DNA of 7,184 bases from CAYXBG01 sp964463145. Lineage in GTDB: Bacteria > Acidobacteriota > UBA6911 > RPQK01 > CBDAPI01. Under the pieces are notes generated by a model that worked only from the letters and a program-made list of their open reading frames with translations, was not told where the DNA came from and did no database searches. The position numbers and the translations under genes are program-made. Shown one piece after another: positions 1 to 6,406 of the stretch (positions are counted from its first letter, which is position 1; every line of letters starts with the position of its first letter). The DNA is taken from positions 1 to 7,184 of the forward strand of contig CAYXBG010000084.1 in assembly GCA_964463145.1 (NCBI GenBank). The letters are read 5' to 3'.

Positions 1-1
1 A

Positions 2-1012
2 CTTGCAGAGATCACAGCAGATGGGTTGAAAGGCTGGGGAGAGTGTGTCGCCGGGGGAGAACCTTTCTATAGCTATGAGTCAGTTGATTGCGATTGGATA
101 GTACTGAGAAAATATCTGGTACCTAGTCTTCTTGGTAAGGAGGTGTTGCATCCGTCTGAAATATCGTCCCATCTGAGCCATGTGAAAGGTTACCCCATGG
201 CCAAAGCGTCTTTGGAAGCAGCTATTTGGGATGTGTATTCCCAACAGGAAGATAGGCCTTTATGGAAGTTGCTAGGTGGGGGAAGATCCAAAATCGACTG
301 CGGTGTGTCAATAGGTATTCAGTCAAGTATTAGAAGGCTCCTAGAGCATGTTGATCGTGAAGTGAGTGGGGGTTATAGAAAAGTGAAAATCAAGGTGAAA
401 CCTGGGTACGACCTTAAGCCCTTGCAGGCCATTCGTCAGCACTACCCAGATATTCAACTGATGTGTGATGCTAATGCTTCATATACGAGTAAAGACTTCG
501 CTCATCTCGGCAGGCTCGATGAATTTCAGCTCACAATGATTGAGCAGCCCTTGTCTTTTGATGATCTGCTTATGCACGCTCGACTCCAGAGCAAGATAGA
601 CACTTCTATATGCTTGGATGAATCGATCCGGAACGTAGTGGATCTGGAGACAGCTTTAGAGCTTGGATCTTGTCGTATTGTCAATATCAAAACGGGTCGT
701 GTAGGAGGTCATTCGCAAGCCATCAAAATACATGATCAATGTGCTTTACGGGGTGTGCCGGTCTGGTGTGGAGGAATGTTAGAAACTGGTATTGGCCGAG
801 CTCACAATATAGCCTTGTCAACTTTGCCTAATTTCAGTCTTCCAGGGGATGTTTCCGCTAGTGATAGGTATTTCGATCGTGATGTTATCTCTCCTCCGGT
901 TACAGTCAATGTGGATGGGCAGATCAGAGCTCCCGAGGGTTCAGGAATCGGGTTCGAAGTAGATGAGCATTTTATCCAGGCCCTGACTACGATTTCGGAA
1001 GAATTTAACTAG
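2..1012 (+). CDS. menC: o-succinylbenzoate synthase-like enolase-superfamily enzyme, 5'-truncated
   Basis: This is the C-terminal bulk of a muconate-lactonizing/OSBS-type enolase-superfamily enzyme. MenC dehydrates SHCHC to o-succinylbenzoate in menaquinone synthesis, in the cytoplasm. The frame is open back to the window edge and reads LAEITADG before the TTG at 26, so that TTG is internal and the real start lies upstream. Counting the TTG codon as residue 1, the expected machinery is visible. A capping-domain segment WGECVAGGEPFYSYE lies near 4-18. The KxK motif is K121/K123. Metal ligands are D148 (CDAN), E173 (IEQP) and D198 (LDES). The second catalytic lysine is K222 in NIKTGRVGG. A late GGMLETGIGRAHN segment sits near 249-261. 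The spacing of these residues matches the Amycolatopsis OSBS/N-acylamino acid racemase pattern as I remember it. No other men gene is visible, so an N-succinylamino acid racemase is a real alternative. The fold assignment is secure; the exact substrate is less so. Confidence 0.82.
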   Translation, partial: LAEITADGLKGWGECVAGGEPFYSYESVDCDWIVLRKYLVPSLLGKEVLHPSEISSHLSHVKGYPMAKASLEAAIWDVYSQQEDRPLWKLLGGGRSKIDCGVSIGIQSSIRRLLEHVDREVSGGYRKVKIKVKPGYDLKPLQAIRQHYPDIQLMCDANASYTSKDFAHLGRLDEFQLTMIEQPLSFDDLLMHARLQSKIDTSICLDESIRNVVDLETALELGSCRIVNIKTGRVGGHSQAIKIHDQCALRGVPVWCGGMLETGIGRAHNIALSTLPNFSLPGDVSASDRYFDRDVISPPVTVNVDGQIRAPEGSGIGFEVDEHFIQALTTISEEFN

Positions 1013-1103
1013 GCAGGCTTACAGGCTAGCCTTGAAGTAATAAACAGCTCTTCGATAGAAGCATTTCTTGTCGGTAAAGTACCTGCTGGCAGGACTAGTC
1101 TAG

Positions 1104-1132
1104 TTGTGACTGTAAAAACTTTTGTCATATAT
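1104..1132 (+). promoter_or_regulatory. weak candidate sigma-70-type promoter for the two-component operon
   Basis: The 175-base gap 1013-1187 holds no gene. A TTGTGA element at 1104-1109 and an ATATAT element at 1127-1132 are separated by 17 bases, upstream of the kinase start at 1188. Both hexamers are imperfect and the region is AT-rich, so this is only a plausible housekeeping promoter. I found no -24/-12 sigma-54 site in this gap and no hairpin followed by a T-run. Confidence 0.25.
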
Positions 1133-1187
1133 ACTGTTGGAAGTATTTACTGACAGATCTTTTTAGATAATTACTCGCGGAGCAATC

Positions 1188-3341
1188 TTGAGGCTTTCAG
1201 TCCGACATAAACTATTGATTTTGATCTTGCCTCTGTGCCTGGTCCCGCTTATTGGGATTTCGTTTTTTTCCTACTTTCAGGCAAAAGACAGAATTACTGA
1301 AGATAGGATTGCACTCTATCTAGAGCAGATAGCGCGTAGTGTATCTACAACTTTACGTTTGAGCCTGGTAGAGCGTGAGGAGGAAGTCCGAGTTATGGGT
1401 CTCTTTTTCACAGACTTCTTGAGAGAACCTGGGCAGAATCCTCCATTGGAGAATCTGGACGAGATGGTGACTATTCACCAGGTGTACGATCTCCTCGTTC
1501 TTTTTGACATTAAAGGGCAGATCCTACTCACAAATCATCGTCCCAGGGGGGGAGGCAGGAAGGATACACTCGATAAGAGAGTTCTTTCATCGATTGCAGG
1601 ACGGAACCTAACAGATTTTACGCCTGATGATAACTGGTTTCAAAACCTGAGGTCCGGGAGTGAAATGGGTTATATAGATTGGCACAGATCGCCGCTTGTA
1701 GAAGAACTCTATGATTATGGCCAAAGAGATATCGCTTTGCAGTATTCCATAGGTTTTGTAACACCCATTTACGATGATCGGAGAATAGTAATTGGTGGAC
1801 TCCTTGGATTGATGAGTTGGGAGCACATTCAGGAGATCTTGGATGTCGTAGAAGAGGAATTCGGTAATCGATCATTAACTTCGGGATACGGTTTTCTGTT
1901 TGGTAAAGATGGAGACACGATCATAGGCCATAAGTATAGAGCCAACAGGAGCACCTATTTGGTCGACGAAAAGGAAACTCAGAACAACTATCGTACTAGT
2001 CTAACTCGGGATCATAAGGTGGGGAGGCTTGCGACTGTAGTAAGGGGGATGTTGGAGAACCCTGTGGACAACGAAGTAACACATGTAGGTTACGAATATC
2101 CTCTCGGTACGGCCAAAATCAGCGGTTTGGCCGAGCTGAGTCACGACTCTTTCTCTTGGATATGTGGGGTAGGCATTGACAACCGAGACATTTTCGCGCC
2201 GGTCCAAGATTTGAAGGATATCTTGGTCTTAGCTGCTTTGATATCGTCTCTTTTGATTGCAGCTATTACCTTTTTCGCTGCCCGGCAATTCACCACACCC
2301 TTGAAAGAGTTGACAGCGGGAGCCCAGTTGATCGCCGGGGGGGATTTAACAGAAAAGGTAGCCGTCACGAGTCGCGACGAAATTGGAGATTTAGCTAGAA
2401 CATTTAACGAAATGAGGCAGTCTCTTCAGGAGCGCAGTCAAGCCCTTATAGAACTTAACCGCGGATTGGAAGGGAAGGTTCAAGCTCGCACTAAGGAAAT
2501 AGAGATTGGTCATAGAAAGACGGAAGAAGCCTATCAGAATTTGAAAGAAACTCAGGTACAGCTTGTGCAAAGCGAAAAAATGGCATCCTTGGGTCAGCTG
2601 ATGGCCGGCATTGCACATGAAATTAAAAACCCCTTGAATTTCATCTATGGGAACACGGATTTTCTTAAATCCTATATCGAAGATCTCAAGGAGCTGCTTT
2701 CTGTCTTTGAGGCAGGGGCCAGCTTAACTCCAGAGGCAGAAGCGAGGGTGTCTTCTTTGAAAGAGAGGAAAAACTTCGATTTTATTATGGAGGACATCAA
2801 TAATCTGATTCGAAATTTTGAGGAAGGGGCCGGGCGGATTAACGACATCATAGGTGATTTGCGAACTTTCTCTCGGATGGATAGTGATGAGCTGCAACTT
2901 GTTAACATCCATGAGGTGATACTTCTGGCTCTTAACTTGGTTGGTCATGAGTTTCGAGATCGTATTACCGTTCACAGGGAATTTGGGTCTCTACCTGAGG
3001 TTCGATGCCATTCTGGGAAATTAAGTCAGGTTTTCATGAATCTGCTTACCAATGCCTGCCAGGCAATTCCGGGCCAGGGAGATGTTTGGGTGCGGACTAG
3101 ATCGGAAAACGCCGACATCATTATTGAGGTTGAAGATAATGGGGTAGGGATCCCTAAAGAAGCCCAAGAAAGAATTTTTGAGCCTTTCTTTACGACTAAG
3201 TCTGTGGGAGAAGGAACTGGTTTAGGGCTTAGTATCTCCTACGGTATTGTCCAGCAGCATGGAGGGAGAATCAAAGTGGAAAGCCGTTTAGGGGAGGGCA
3301 CTATTTTTACTATTCATTTGTCGACAGGACGGAGAAGTTGA
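1188..3341 (+). CDS. membrane sensor histidine kinase (Cache-like sensor, HAMP, HisKA, HATPase)
   Basis: This 717-aa inner-membrane sensor kinase should autophosphorylate on histidine and pass phosphate to the regulator encoded next. Residues 8-30 form the first membrane helix. Residues about 31-344 form an extracytoplasmic sensor that looks like a double-Cache domain, with strand-rich blocks near 100-115, 190-212 and 233-248. Residues about 345-365 are the second membrane helix. A HAMP domain follows (about 366-418, FTTPLKEL to DEIGDLARTFNEM), then a coiled-coil signalling helix (about 411-465). The phosphorylated residue is His477 in AHEIKNPLN; the E478 and N481 beside it fit a kinase that can also dephosphorylate its partner. 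ATP-binding boxes are the N box (MNLLTNACQAI, near 617-627), G1 (EDNGVGIP, 649-656), the F box (FEPFFTT) and G2 (GTGLGLS, 676-682). About 60 residues separate the two dimerisation helices. The TTG start is chosen because GGAG at 1179-1182 lies 5 bases upstream and the membrane helix follows directly. The ligand is unknown. Confidence 0.93.
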   Translation: MRLSVRHKLLILILPLCLVPLIGISFFSYFQAKDRITEDRIALYLEQIARSVSTTLRLSLVEREEEVRVMGLFFTDFLREPGQNPPLENLDEMVTIHQVYDLLVLFDIKGQILLTNHRPRGGGRKDTLDKRVLSSIAGRNLTDFTPDDNWFQNLRSGSEMGYIDWHRSPLVEELYDYGQRDIALQYSIGFVTPIYDDRRIVIGGLLGLMSWEHIQEILDVVEEEFGNRSLTSGYGFLFGKDGDTIIGHKYRANRSTYLVDEKETQNNYRTSLTRDHKVGRLATVVRGMLENPVDNEVTHVGYEYPLGTAKISGLAELSHDSFSWICGVGIDNRDIFAPVQDLKDILVLAALISSLLIAAITFFAARQFTTPLKELTAGAQLIAGGDLTEKVAVTSRDEIGDLARTFNEMRQSLQERSQALIELNRGLEGKVQARTKEIEIGHRKTEEAYQNLKETQVQLVQSEKMASLGQLMAGIAHEIKNPLNFIYGNTDFLKSYIEDLKELLSVFEAGASLTPEAEARVSSLKERKNFDFIMEDINNLIRNFEEGAGRINDIIGDLRTFSRMDSDELQLVNIHEVILLALNLVGHEFRDRITVHREFGSLPEVRCHSGKLSQVFMNLLTNACQAIPGQGDVWVRTRSENADIIIEVEDNGVGIPKEAQERIFEPFFTTKSVGEGTGLGLSISYGIVQQHGGRIKVESRLGEGTIFTIHLSTGRRS

Positions 3342-3342
3342 T

Positions 3343-4749
3343 TTGGAAACTCTACTGATCGTGGACGATGAGGTCGCTAATCTGCAGAAATTAAAGAGGA
3401 CGTTCCTAGATGAGTATGTGGTACTAGAGGCCACTAGTGGTGAAGAAGCACTTGACTTGCTCCGCCAACAGTCAGTCAGCGCTATTATTACTGATCAAAG
3501 AATGCCAACGATGACCGGCGTTGAATTTCTTCGGGAATCCCTCCAAGTAACCCCCGATGCAGTCAGGATCATTCTCACGGGTTACACCGGAGTTGACGAT
3601 CTCATGAATGCCATCAACCAGGGCCATGTCCACCGCTATGTAACGAAACCCTGGGATCCCGTGACTCTCAAGCATAGCATTAAGCAAGAGATAGAGCATC
3701 TCCGGGTTCGGCGTGAGAACATCCGGCTATCTAAAAAACTTCAGAAGGTCAATGCATTATTGCATCGAGAGAATAAGCAGCTCCGTCAAGAAGTGGAATC
3801 GCTAAAGGATTCCAGGTCGGAAATTATTTTTGAGAGTTACGAAATGCGGCAACTTTTAGAGTTGGTAGACCGTGTTGTTGGAACAGATTCTACTGTCCTG
3901 ATTCATGGTGAAACGGGGACGGGAAAGGAGCTTTTGGCTCGTTATATACACCAGAACAGTCCTCGCCAAGCTGCAGGGTTTGTGGCGGTCAATTGTGGTG
4001 CAATCCCCCATGATTTGATTGAGAGTGCTTTTTTTGGACATCGCAAGGGTGCCTATACAGGCGCAACGGAGGCATCTAAAGGTTTCTTAGGGCAAGCTGA
4101 GGGAGGGACCATTTTTCTTGATGAGATAGGGGAGGCTCCAATGGAGCTTCAAGTTAAATTGCTAAGGGTATTGCAGGAGCGTGAGATTATACCGGTGGGG
4201 GCGACTCAAGCCGAAGAAGTCGACGTGCGCGTAATAGCCTCCACTAATCGTCGTCTCGATCAAATGGTAGAAGAGCAGCGATTCCGGGCAGACTTATTCT
4301 ATAGGTTGAACGTTTTCTCTATAACGGTTCCGCCTCTGAGGGCTCGCCTTCTCGACGTGGAGGTTTTGGCGCCTTTTTTTCTGGAAAGATCCTGCATTAG
4401 AATGAAAAAGTTGCCAGTACAAATAAATAGAAAGACAATGAAATTACTCCAGTCTTATGAATGGCCCGGTAACGTTAGGGAGTTGGAGAATGAGATGGAG
4501 CGGCTTGCTATCTTGTGTGGGTCGGAGAGTGAGATAGATTCGACGCAACTGGCCAAGCGGATCCAACACTCCAAACCCTCAAGGCCTTCCCAGGAAGGGC
4601 TTAAGGGGCAGGTTAGAGAGCTGGAAAAACGACTCATTCTAGAAGCCCTTGAGAGGCACTCTAATAACAAAAGTCGAGCAGCTGCGGCTTTGGGAATCAC
4701 CCGCCAAACGATTATAGCCAAGCTTAAGCAGTATCAATTGAAACGTTAA
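3343..4749 (+). CDS. sigma-54-dependent NtrC/HupR-type response regulator
   Basis: This 468-aa cytoplasmic activator should open sigma-54 promoters using ATP, under control of the adjacent kinase. Receiver domain, residues 1-120: acidic pocket D8/D9, phospho-acceptor D51 in ITDQRMP, T79, K102 in YVTKPW. This HupR-like receiver style is joined by a leucine-rich coiled-coil linker (about 121-156). AAA+ domain, about 162-395: Walker A GETGTGKE (189-196), sigma-54 contact loop GAYTGA (236-241), Walker B GGTIFLDEI (254-262), arginine-finger region FRADLFYRLN (314-323) and sensor II WPGNVREL (374-381). Fis-type HTH, about 425-468: EALERHSNNKSRAAAALGI then TRQTIIAKLKQY. All key residues are present; the only oddity is Tyr instead of the usual Phe in GAFTGA. 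The TTG start lies one base after the kinase stop, with GGAG at 3331-3334 inside the kinase gene. This implies one operon and coupled translation. A strong sigma-54 promoter sits just downstream and is the obvious target. Confidence 0.95.
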   Translation: METLLIVDDEVANLQKLKRTFLDEYVVLEATSGEEALDLLRQQSVSAIITDQRMPTMTGVEFLRESLQVTPDAVRIILTGYTGVDDLMNAINQGHVHRYVTKPWDPVTLKHSIKQEIEHLRVRRENIRLSKKLQKVNALLHRENKQLRQEVESLKDSRSEIIFESYEMRQLLELVDRVVGTDSTVLIHGETGTGKELLARYIHQNSPRQAAGFVAVNCGAIPHDLIESAFFGHRKGAYTGATEASKGFLGQAEGGTIFLDEIGEAPMELQVKLLRVLQEREIIPVGATQAEEVDVRVIASTNRRLDQMVEEQRFRADLFYRLNVFSITVPPLRARLLDVEVLAPFFLERSCIRMKKLPVQINRKTMKLLQSYEWPGNVRELENEMERLAILCGSESEIDSTQLAKRIQHSKPSRPSQEGLKGQVRELEKRLILEALERHSNNKSRAAAALGITRQTIIAKLKQYQLKR

Positions 4750-4760
4750 AATATTTAACG
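4744..4760. repeat. perfect 7-bp inverted repeat overlapping the regulator stop codon
   Basis: CGTTAAA (4744-4750) and TTTAACG (4754-4760) are perfect inverted arms around a 3-base ATA spacer. The TAA stop of the regulator gene (4747-4749) lies inside the left arm. The stem is AT-rich and no T-run follows, so an intrinsic terminator is unlikely. A protein-binding site roughly 160 bases upstream of the sigma-54 promoter is the more natural reading, since enhancer sites for NtrC-type activators often lie at such distances. No binding protein can be assigned from the sequence. Confidence 0.45.
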
Positions 4761-4819
4761 ATATCCGTATACACATTTAACATCAGGTAACTCTATATCT
4801 TACAAGGGTTTAGCTGGAA

Positions 4820-4908
4820 TTACGGTATTGGTGTCTAGGTCTATGACAGATTGAAATGTGCAATATTCCCGTAAGATACTGTTTTTAAACAGTTTACGGT
4901 TTTGGTAT
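4820..4908 (+). repeat. imperfect direct repeat, TTACGGTWTTGGTRT, two copies
   Basis: The 15-base blocks at 4820-4834 (TTACGGTATTGGTGT) and 4894-4908 (TTACGGTTTTGGTAT) differ at two positions. Their starts are 74 bases apart, close to seven helical turns. The second copy runs into the -24 element of the sigma-54 promoter. The feature coordinates span both copies. This may reflect repeated binding sites, or chance similarity in AT-rich DNA. Confidence 0.4.
4869..4899. promoter_or_regulatory. nested inverted repeat directly upstream of the sigma-54 promoter, possible operator
   Basis: The outer arms CCGTAA (4869-4874) and TTACGG (4894-4899) enclose inner arms CTGTTT (4879-4884) and AAACAG (4887-4892). 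The centres of the two arm pairs are offset by 1.5 bases, so this is not one continuous palindrome. The element ends 3 bases before the -24 box at 4903. That is unusually close for an NtrC-type enhancer but suits a co-regulator, a repressor or a DNA-bending protein. The arms share the TACGG core found elsewhere in this intergenic region. Confidence 0.45.
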
Positions 4909-4918
4909 GGCATTTGCT
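4903..4918 (+). promoter_or_regulatory. sigma-54 (RpoN) -24/-12 promoter for the ECF sigma gene
   Basis: TGGTATGGCATTTGCT matches the degenerate sigma-54 consensus TGGYRYR-N4-TTGCW at every defined position. The invariant GG (4904-4905) and GC (4916-4917) are separated by exactly 10 bases, as required. With C4917 at -12, transcription should start near 4929. The gene for a sigma-54-dependent activator ends about 150 bases upstream, which makes this its probable target. The site also decides the next gene's start: the open frame reaches back to a TTG at 4902, but that codon overlaps the -24 box. Confidence 0.85.
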
Positions 4919-4930
4919 AGGGATACTTCA

Positions 4931-4935
4931 GGAGG
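4931..4935 (+). promoter_or_regulatory. strong ribosome binding site that fixes the ECF sigma start
   Basis: GGAGG lies 5 bases before the ATG at 4941 and only one or two bases after the transcription start predicted from the sigma-54 promoter. It supports the ATG over the upstream in-frame TTG at 4902. Confidence 0.8.
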
Positions 4936-4940
4936 TAAGT

Positions 4941-5519
4941 ATGTCAAGCTATATTGCAGAAGCATCGCCACTTGAAGCCAGTTTGATGGCACGTATACAA
5001 AACCAAGAGGAAGGTGCGTTTCAGGAACTTTTCACACAGTTTCAGCAGAGGATTTACAGGACGGCACTTCGGATCCTGAAGGAGAAACAGTTTGCTGAGG
5101 ACGCTCTCCAGGAAACATTTTTGAATGTCTATCGGGCGGCTCCTACATTTAGAGGAGATTCAACGCTCGGAACCTGGATGAATCGAATCGCTGTGAACGC
5201 CAGTCTGGAAATTCTTAGGAGGAATAGGAAACATCAACATAGGAATGACTTGGATATTTCTAGTGAGTATACGTTGATTGATCCAAAACAATTATCGCCC
5301 TACGATTCCTTGAAAAAAAGGGAGGTTGGGGAAAAGGTTGCTGCAGGTTTAGATAAGCTCGGAGAGAAACACAGAGAGGTCATTTACAGGCACGATCTAG
5401 AGGGCTATACGATCCGAGAAATTTCTATCCAGTTAAATATCGCTGAAGGAACAGTCAAGTCAAGACTATTCTATGGGCGAGAATTACTAAAACAGCACTT
5501 CACATCGGGATTAAATTAG
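4941..5519 (+). CDS. ECF-family (group 4) RNA polymerase sigma factor
   Basis: This 192-aa sigma factor should direct RNA polymerase to a dedicated set of promoters. Sigma region 2 covers about residues 26-96, with the core-binding and -10-recognition helices in FAEDALQETFLNVYRA (51-66) and TFRGDSTLGTWMNRIA (69-84). A variable linker spans about 97-125. Region 4, the -35-recognition HTH, covers about 130-186, with LGEKHREVIYRHDLEGYT (140-157) and IREISIQLNIAEGTVKSRL (158-176). The length fits the ECF family and there is no C-terminal extension. The ATG at 4941 is chosen because of GGAGG at 4931-4935 and because an upstream TTG at 4902 falls inside the promoter. The next gene, 20 bases on, lacks a membrane helix and the HxxxCxxC zinc motif of common anti-sigma factors. 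Control may therefore be chiefly transcriptional, through the sigma-54 promoter. The ECF subgroup cannot be assigned from this window. Confidence 0.93.
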   Translation: MSSYIAEASPLEASLMARIQNQEEGAFQELFTQFQQRIYRTALRILKEKQFAEDALQETFLNVYRAAPTFRGDSTLGTWMNRIAVNASLEILRRNRKHQHRNDLDISSEYTLIDPKQLSPYDSLKKREVGEKVAAGLDKLGEKHREVIYRHDLEGYTIREISIQLNIAEGTVKSRLFYGRELLKQHFTSGLN

Positions 5520-5539
5520 CGAATAGGCTTACTGTATTT

Positions 5540-6406
5540 TTGAGTTCATCTCTAGAAAAGGTTTTGCGTCTGTTCGGCCATGCTATAATCCGTTCTCCGA
5601 CAGCAAAACCGGTCCATGCAATGCCATTTGACCACTATCGCTTCGTTGGTGCCCCTCGAGGCACTGCGCCTAAACTCCTTTTCGATGTCAAGATCGACAT
5701 TTTGGATGTCCGGTCAGGTTTCAGTTCGACGGAAAGAAGCGTGTTTTTGGGGGACTACCTGGATGATCCCGACCTCAGATGGACGGCCGACATGGTTCGT
5801 TCTGTTGCCTTGGATGATCTAGAGCCGATCGAAGACTTTTCAGCCAAATGGCCAGAGCATGCAGATGAATTGATTATGGAATATCTGTCTCGACGTCGGG
5901 CACCTAAGATCTGGTATCACAGACAGTTGAAACTATACGGAAAATCTTCCGAAACCAAGACTGATTTTAAGGAGAGGTGTCGAGAAGAATTATCAGATGA
6001 TAGGAACAAGAGAATGGACGATTTCAAGAAAATTTTTTTCCATCGTCTCGGTTCCCTTGAAAGACGAAGCATTGATTTGCTCAATGATCGTCAATGGGCT
6101 GAGGAAGGACATAAACTTCTTGTTCTGGCAGATGTTCGGAAACTATTTGCAGAAGCCAAAGAGAATGCGAGTCTGGTGTTTGTTGTAGACAGTTTGCAGT
6201 CCTCTAGTCTTGTCAAAGCGGGATGGAGTCTTCCAAGTGATAGAGAGTTGGAAGAGCAACTCAACAGTCTGTGGTGTGATTTGGAGCGGGGACACAAGGA
6301 TATCTTTGGAGAATTTGAGTCTTTGGCGGCTGAAATCGACTCCTATGAGGTATCCTTTGCCGGACAGCAGGTGGAGATTTACTCCAGGGGGTTCGTGTGG
6401 GTCTGA
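5540..6406 (+). CDS. uncharacterised soluble protein, 288 aa
   Basis: I do not recognise this protein with confidence. It has no signal peptide, membrane helix, Walker motif or cysteine cluster. The N-terminal part (about 29-100) looks strand-rich and acidic (MPFDHYRF, LLFDVKIDILDV, FLGDYLDDPDLRW). The middle (about 125-210) is highly charged and helical. In the middle part, LKLYGKSSETKTDFKERC (130-147) followed by Arg/Glu-rich helices faintly recalls the charged C-terminal region of some HerA/DUF87-type ATPases, but the ATPase domain is absent. That resemblance is from memory and weak. The C-terminal part (about 232-288) is again helical, then strand-like. The gene starts 20 bases after the sigma gene and overlaps mnmA by 10 bases, so all three are probably co-transcribed. 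The TTG start at 5540 has only a weak AGG upstream; ATG at 5621 (residue 28) is an alternative but also lacks a clear ribosome site. The long intact frame and its packing between real genes support coding. Confidence 0.75.
   Translation: MSSSLEKVLRLFGHAIIRSPTAKPVHAMPFDHYRFVGAPRGTAPKLLFDVKIDILDVRSGFSSTERSVFLGDYLDDPDLRWTADMVRSVALDDLEPIEDFSAKWPEHADELIMEYLSRRRAPKIWYHRQLKLYGKSSETKTDFKERCREELSDDRNKRMDDFKKIFFHRLGSLERRSIDLLNDRQWAEEGHKLLVLADVRKLFAEAKENASLVFVVDSLQSSSLVKAGWSLPSDRELEEQLNSLWCDLERGHKDIFGEFESLAAEIDSYEVSFAGQQVEIYSRGFVWV
6386..6391 (+). promoter_or_regulatory. ribosome binding site that sets the mnmA start
   Basis: AGGGGG lies 5 bases before the GTG at 6397, inside the end of the preceding gene. 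It favours this GTG over the ATG at 6448, which falls within the PP-loop motif and would remove the nucleotide-binding strand. The arrangement suggests translational coupling with the upstream gene. Confidence 0.6.

Noticed and set aside
26..28. TTG at 26 as the start of the menC-like gene
   Set aside because: The frame stays open upstream to the window edge and the residues there fit the N-terminal strand of the fold; a start here would lose most of the capping domain.
1015..1032. Terminator-like hairpin after the menC-like gene (AGGCT/AGCCT arms)
   Set aside because: The stem is only 5 bp with an 8-base loop and no T-run follows.
1608..2975. Several minus-strand open frames of 68-85 codons inside the kinase gene
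   Set aside because: They lack ribosome sites and recognisable domains and are fully covered by a clear kinase coding frame.
4816..4836. ECF autoregulatory promoter (GGAAT followed by GTCTA)
   Set aside because: The spacing is too short (about 12-15 bases) and the -35 element is not the usual GGAAC; the sigma-54 site is far better.
4879..4892. LexA-type box, CTGT...ACAG
   Set aside because: The spacing between CTGT and ACAG is 6 bases rather than the 8 of the proteobacterial LexA box, and no SOS gene is nearby.
4902..4940. Extended N-terminus of the ECF sigma factor from TTG 4902
   Set aside because: It overlaps the -24/-12 promoter and lies upstream of the predicted transcript start; the ATG at 4941 has a strong ribosome site.
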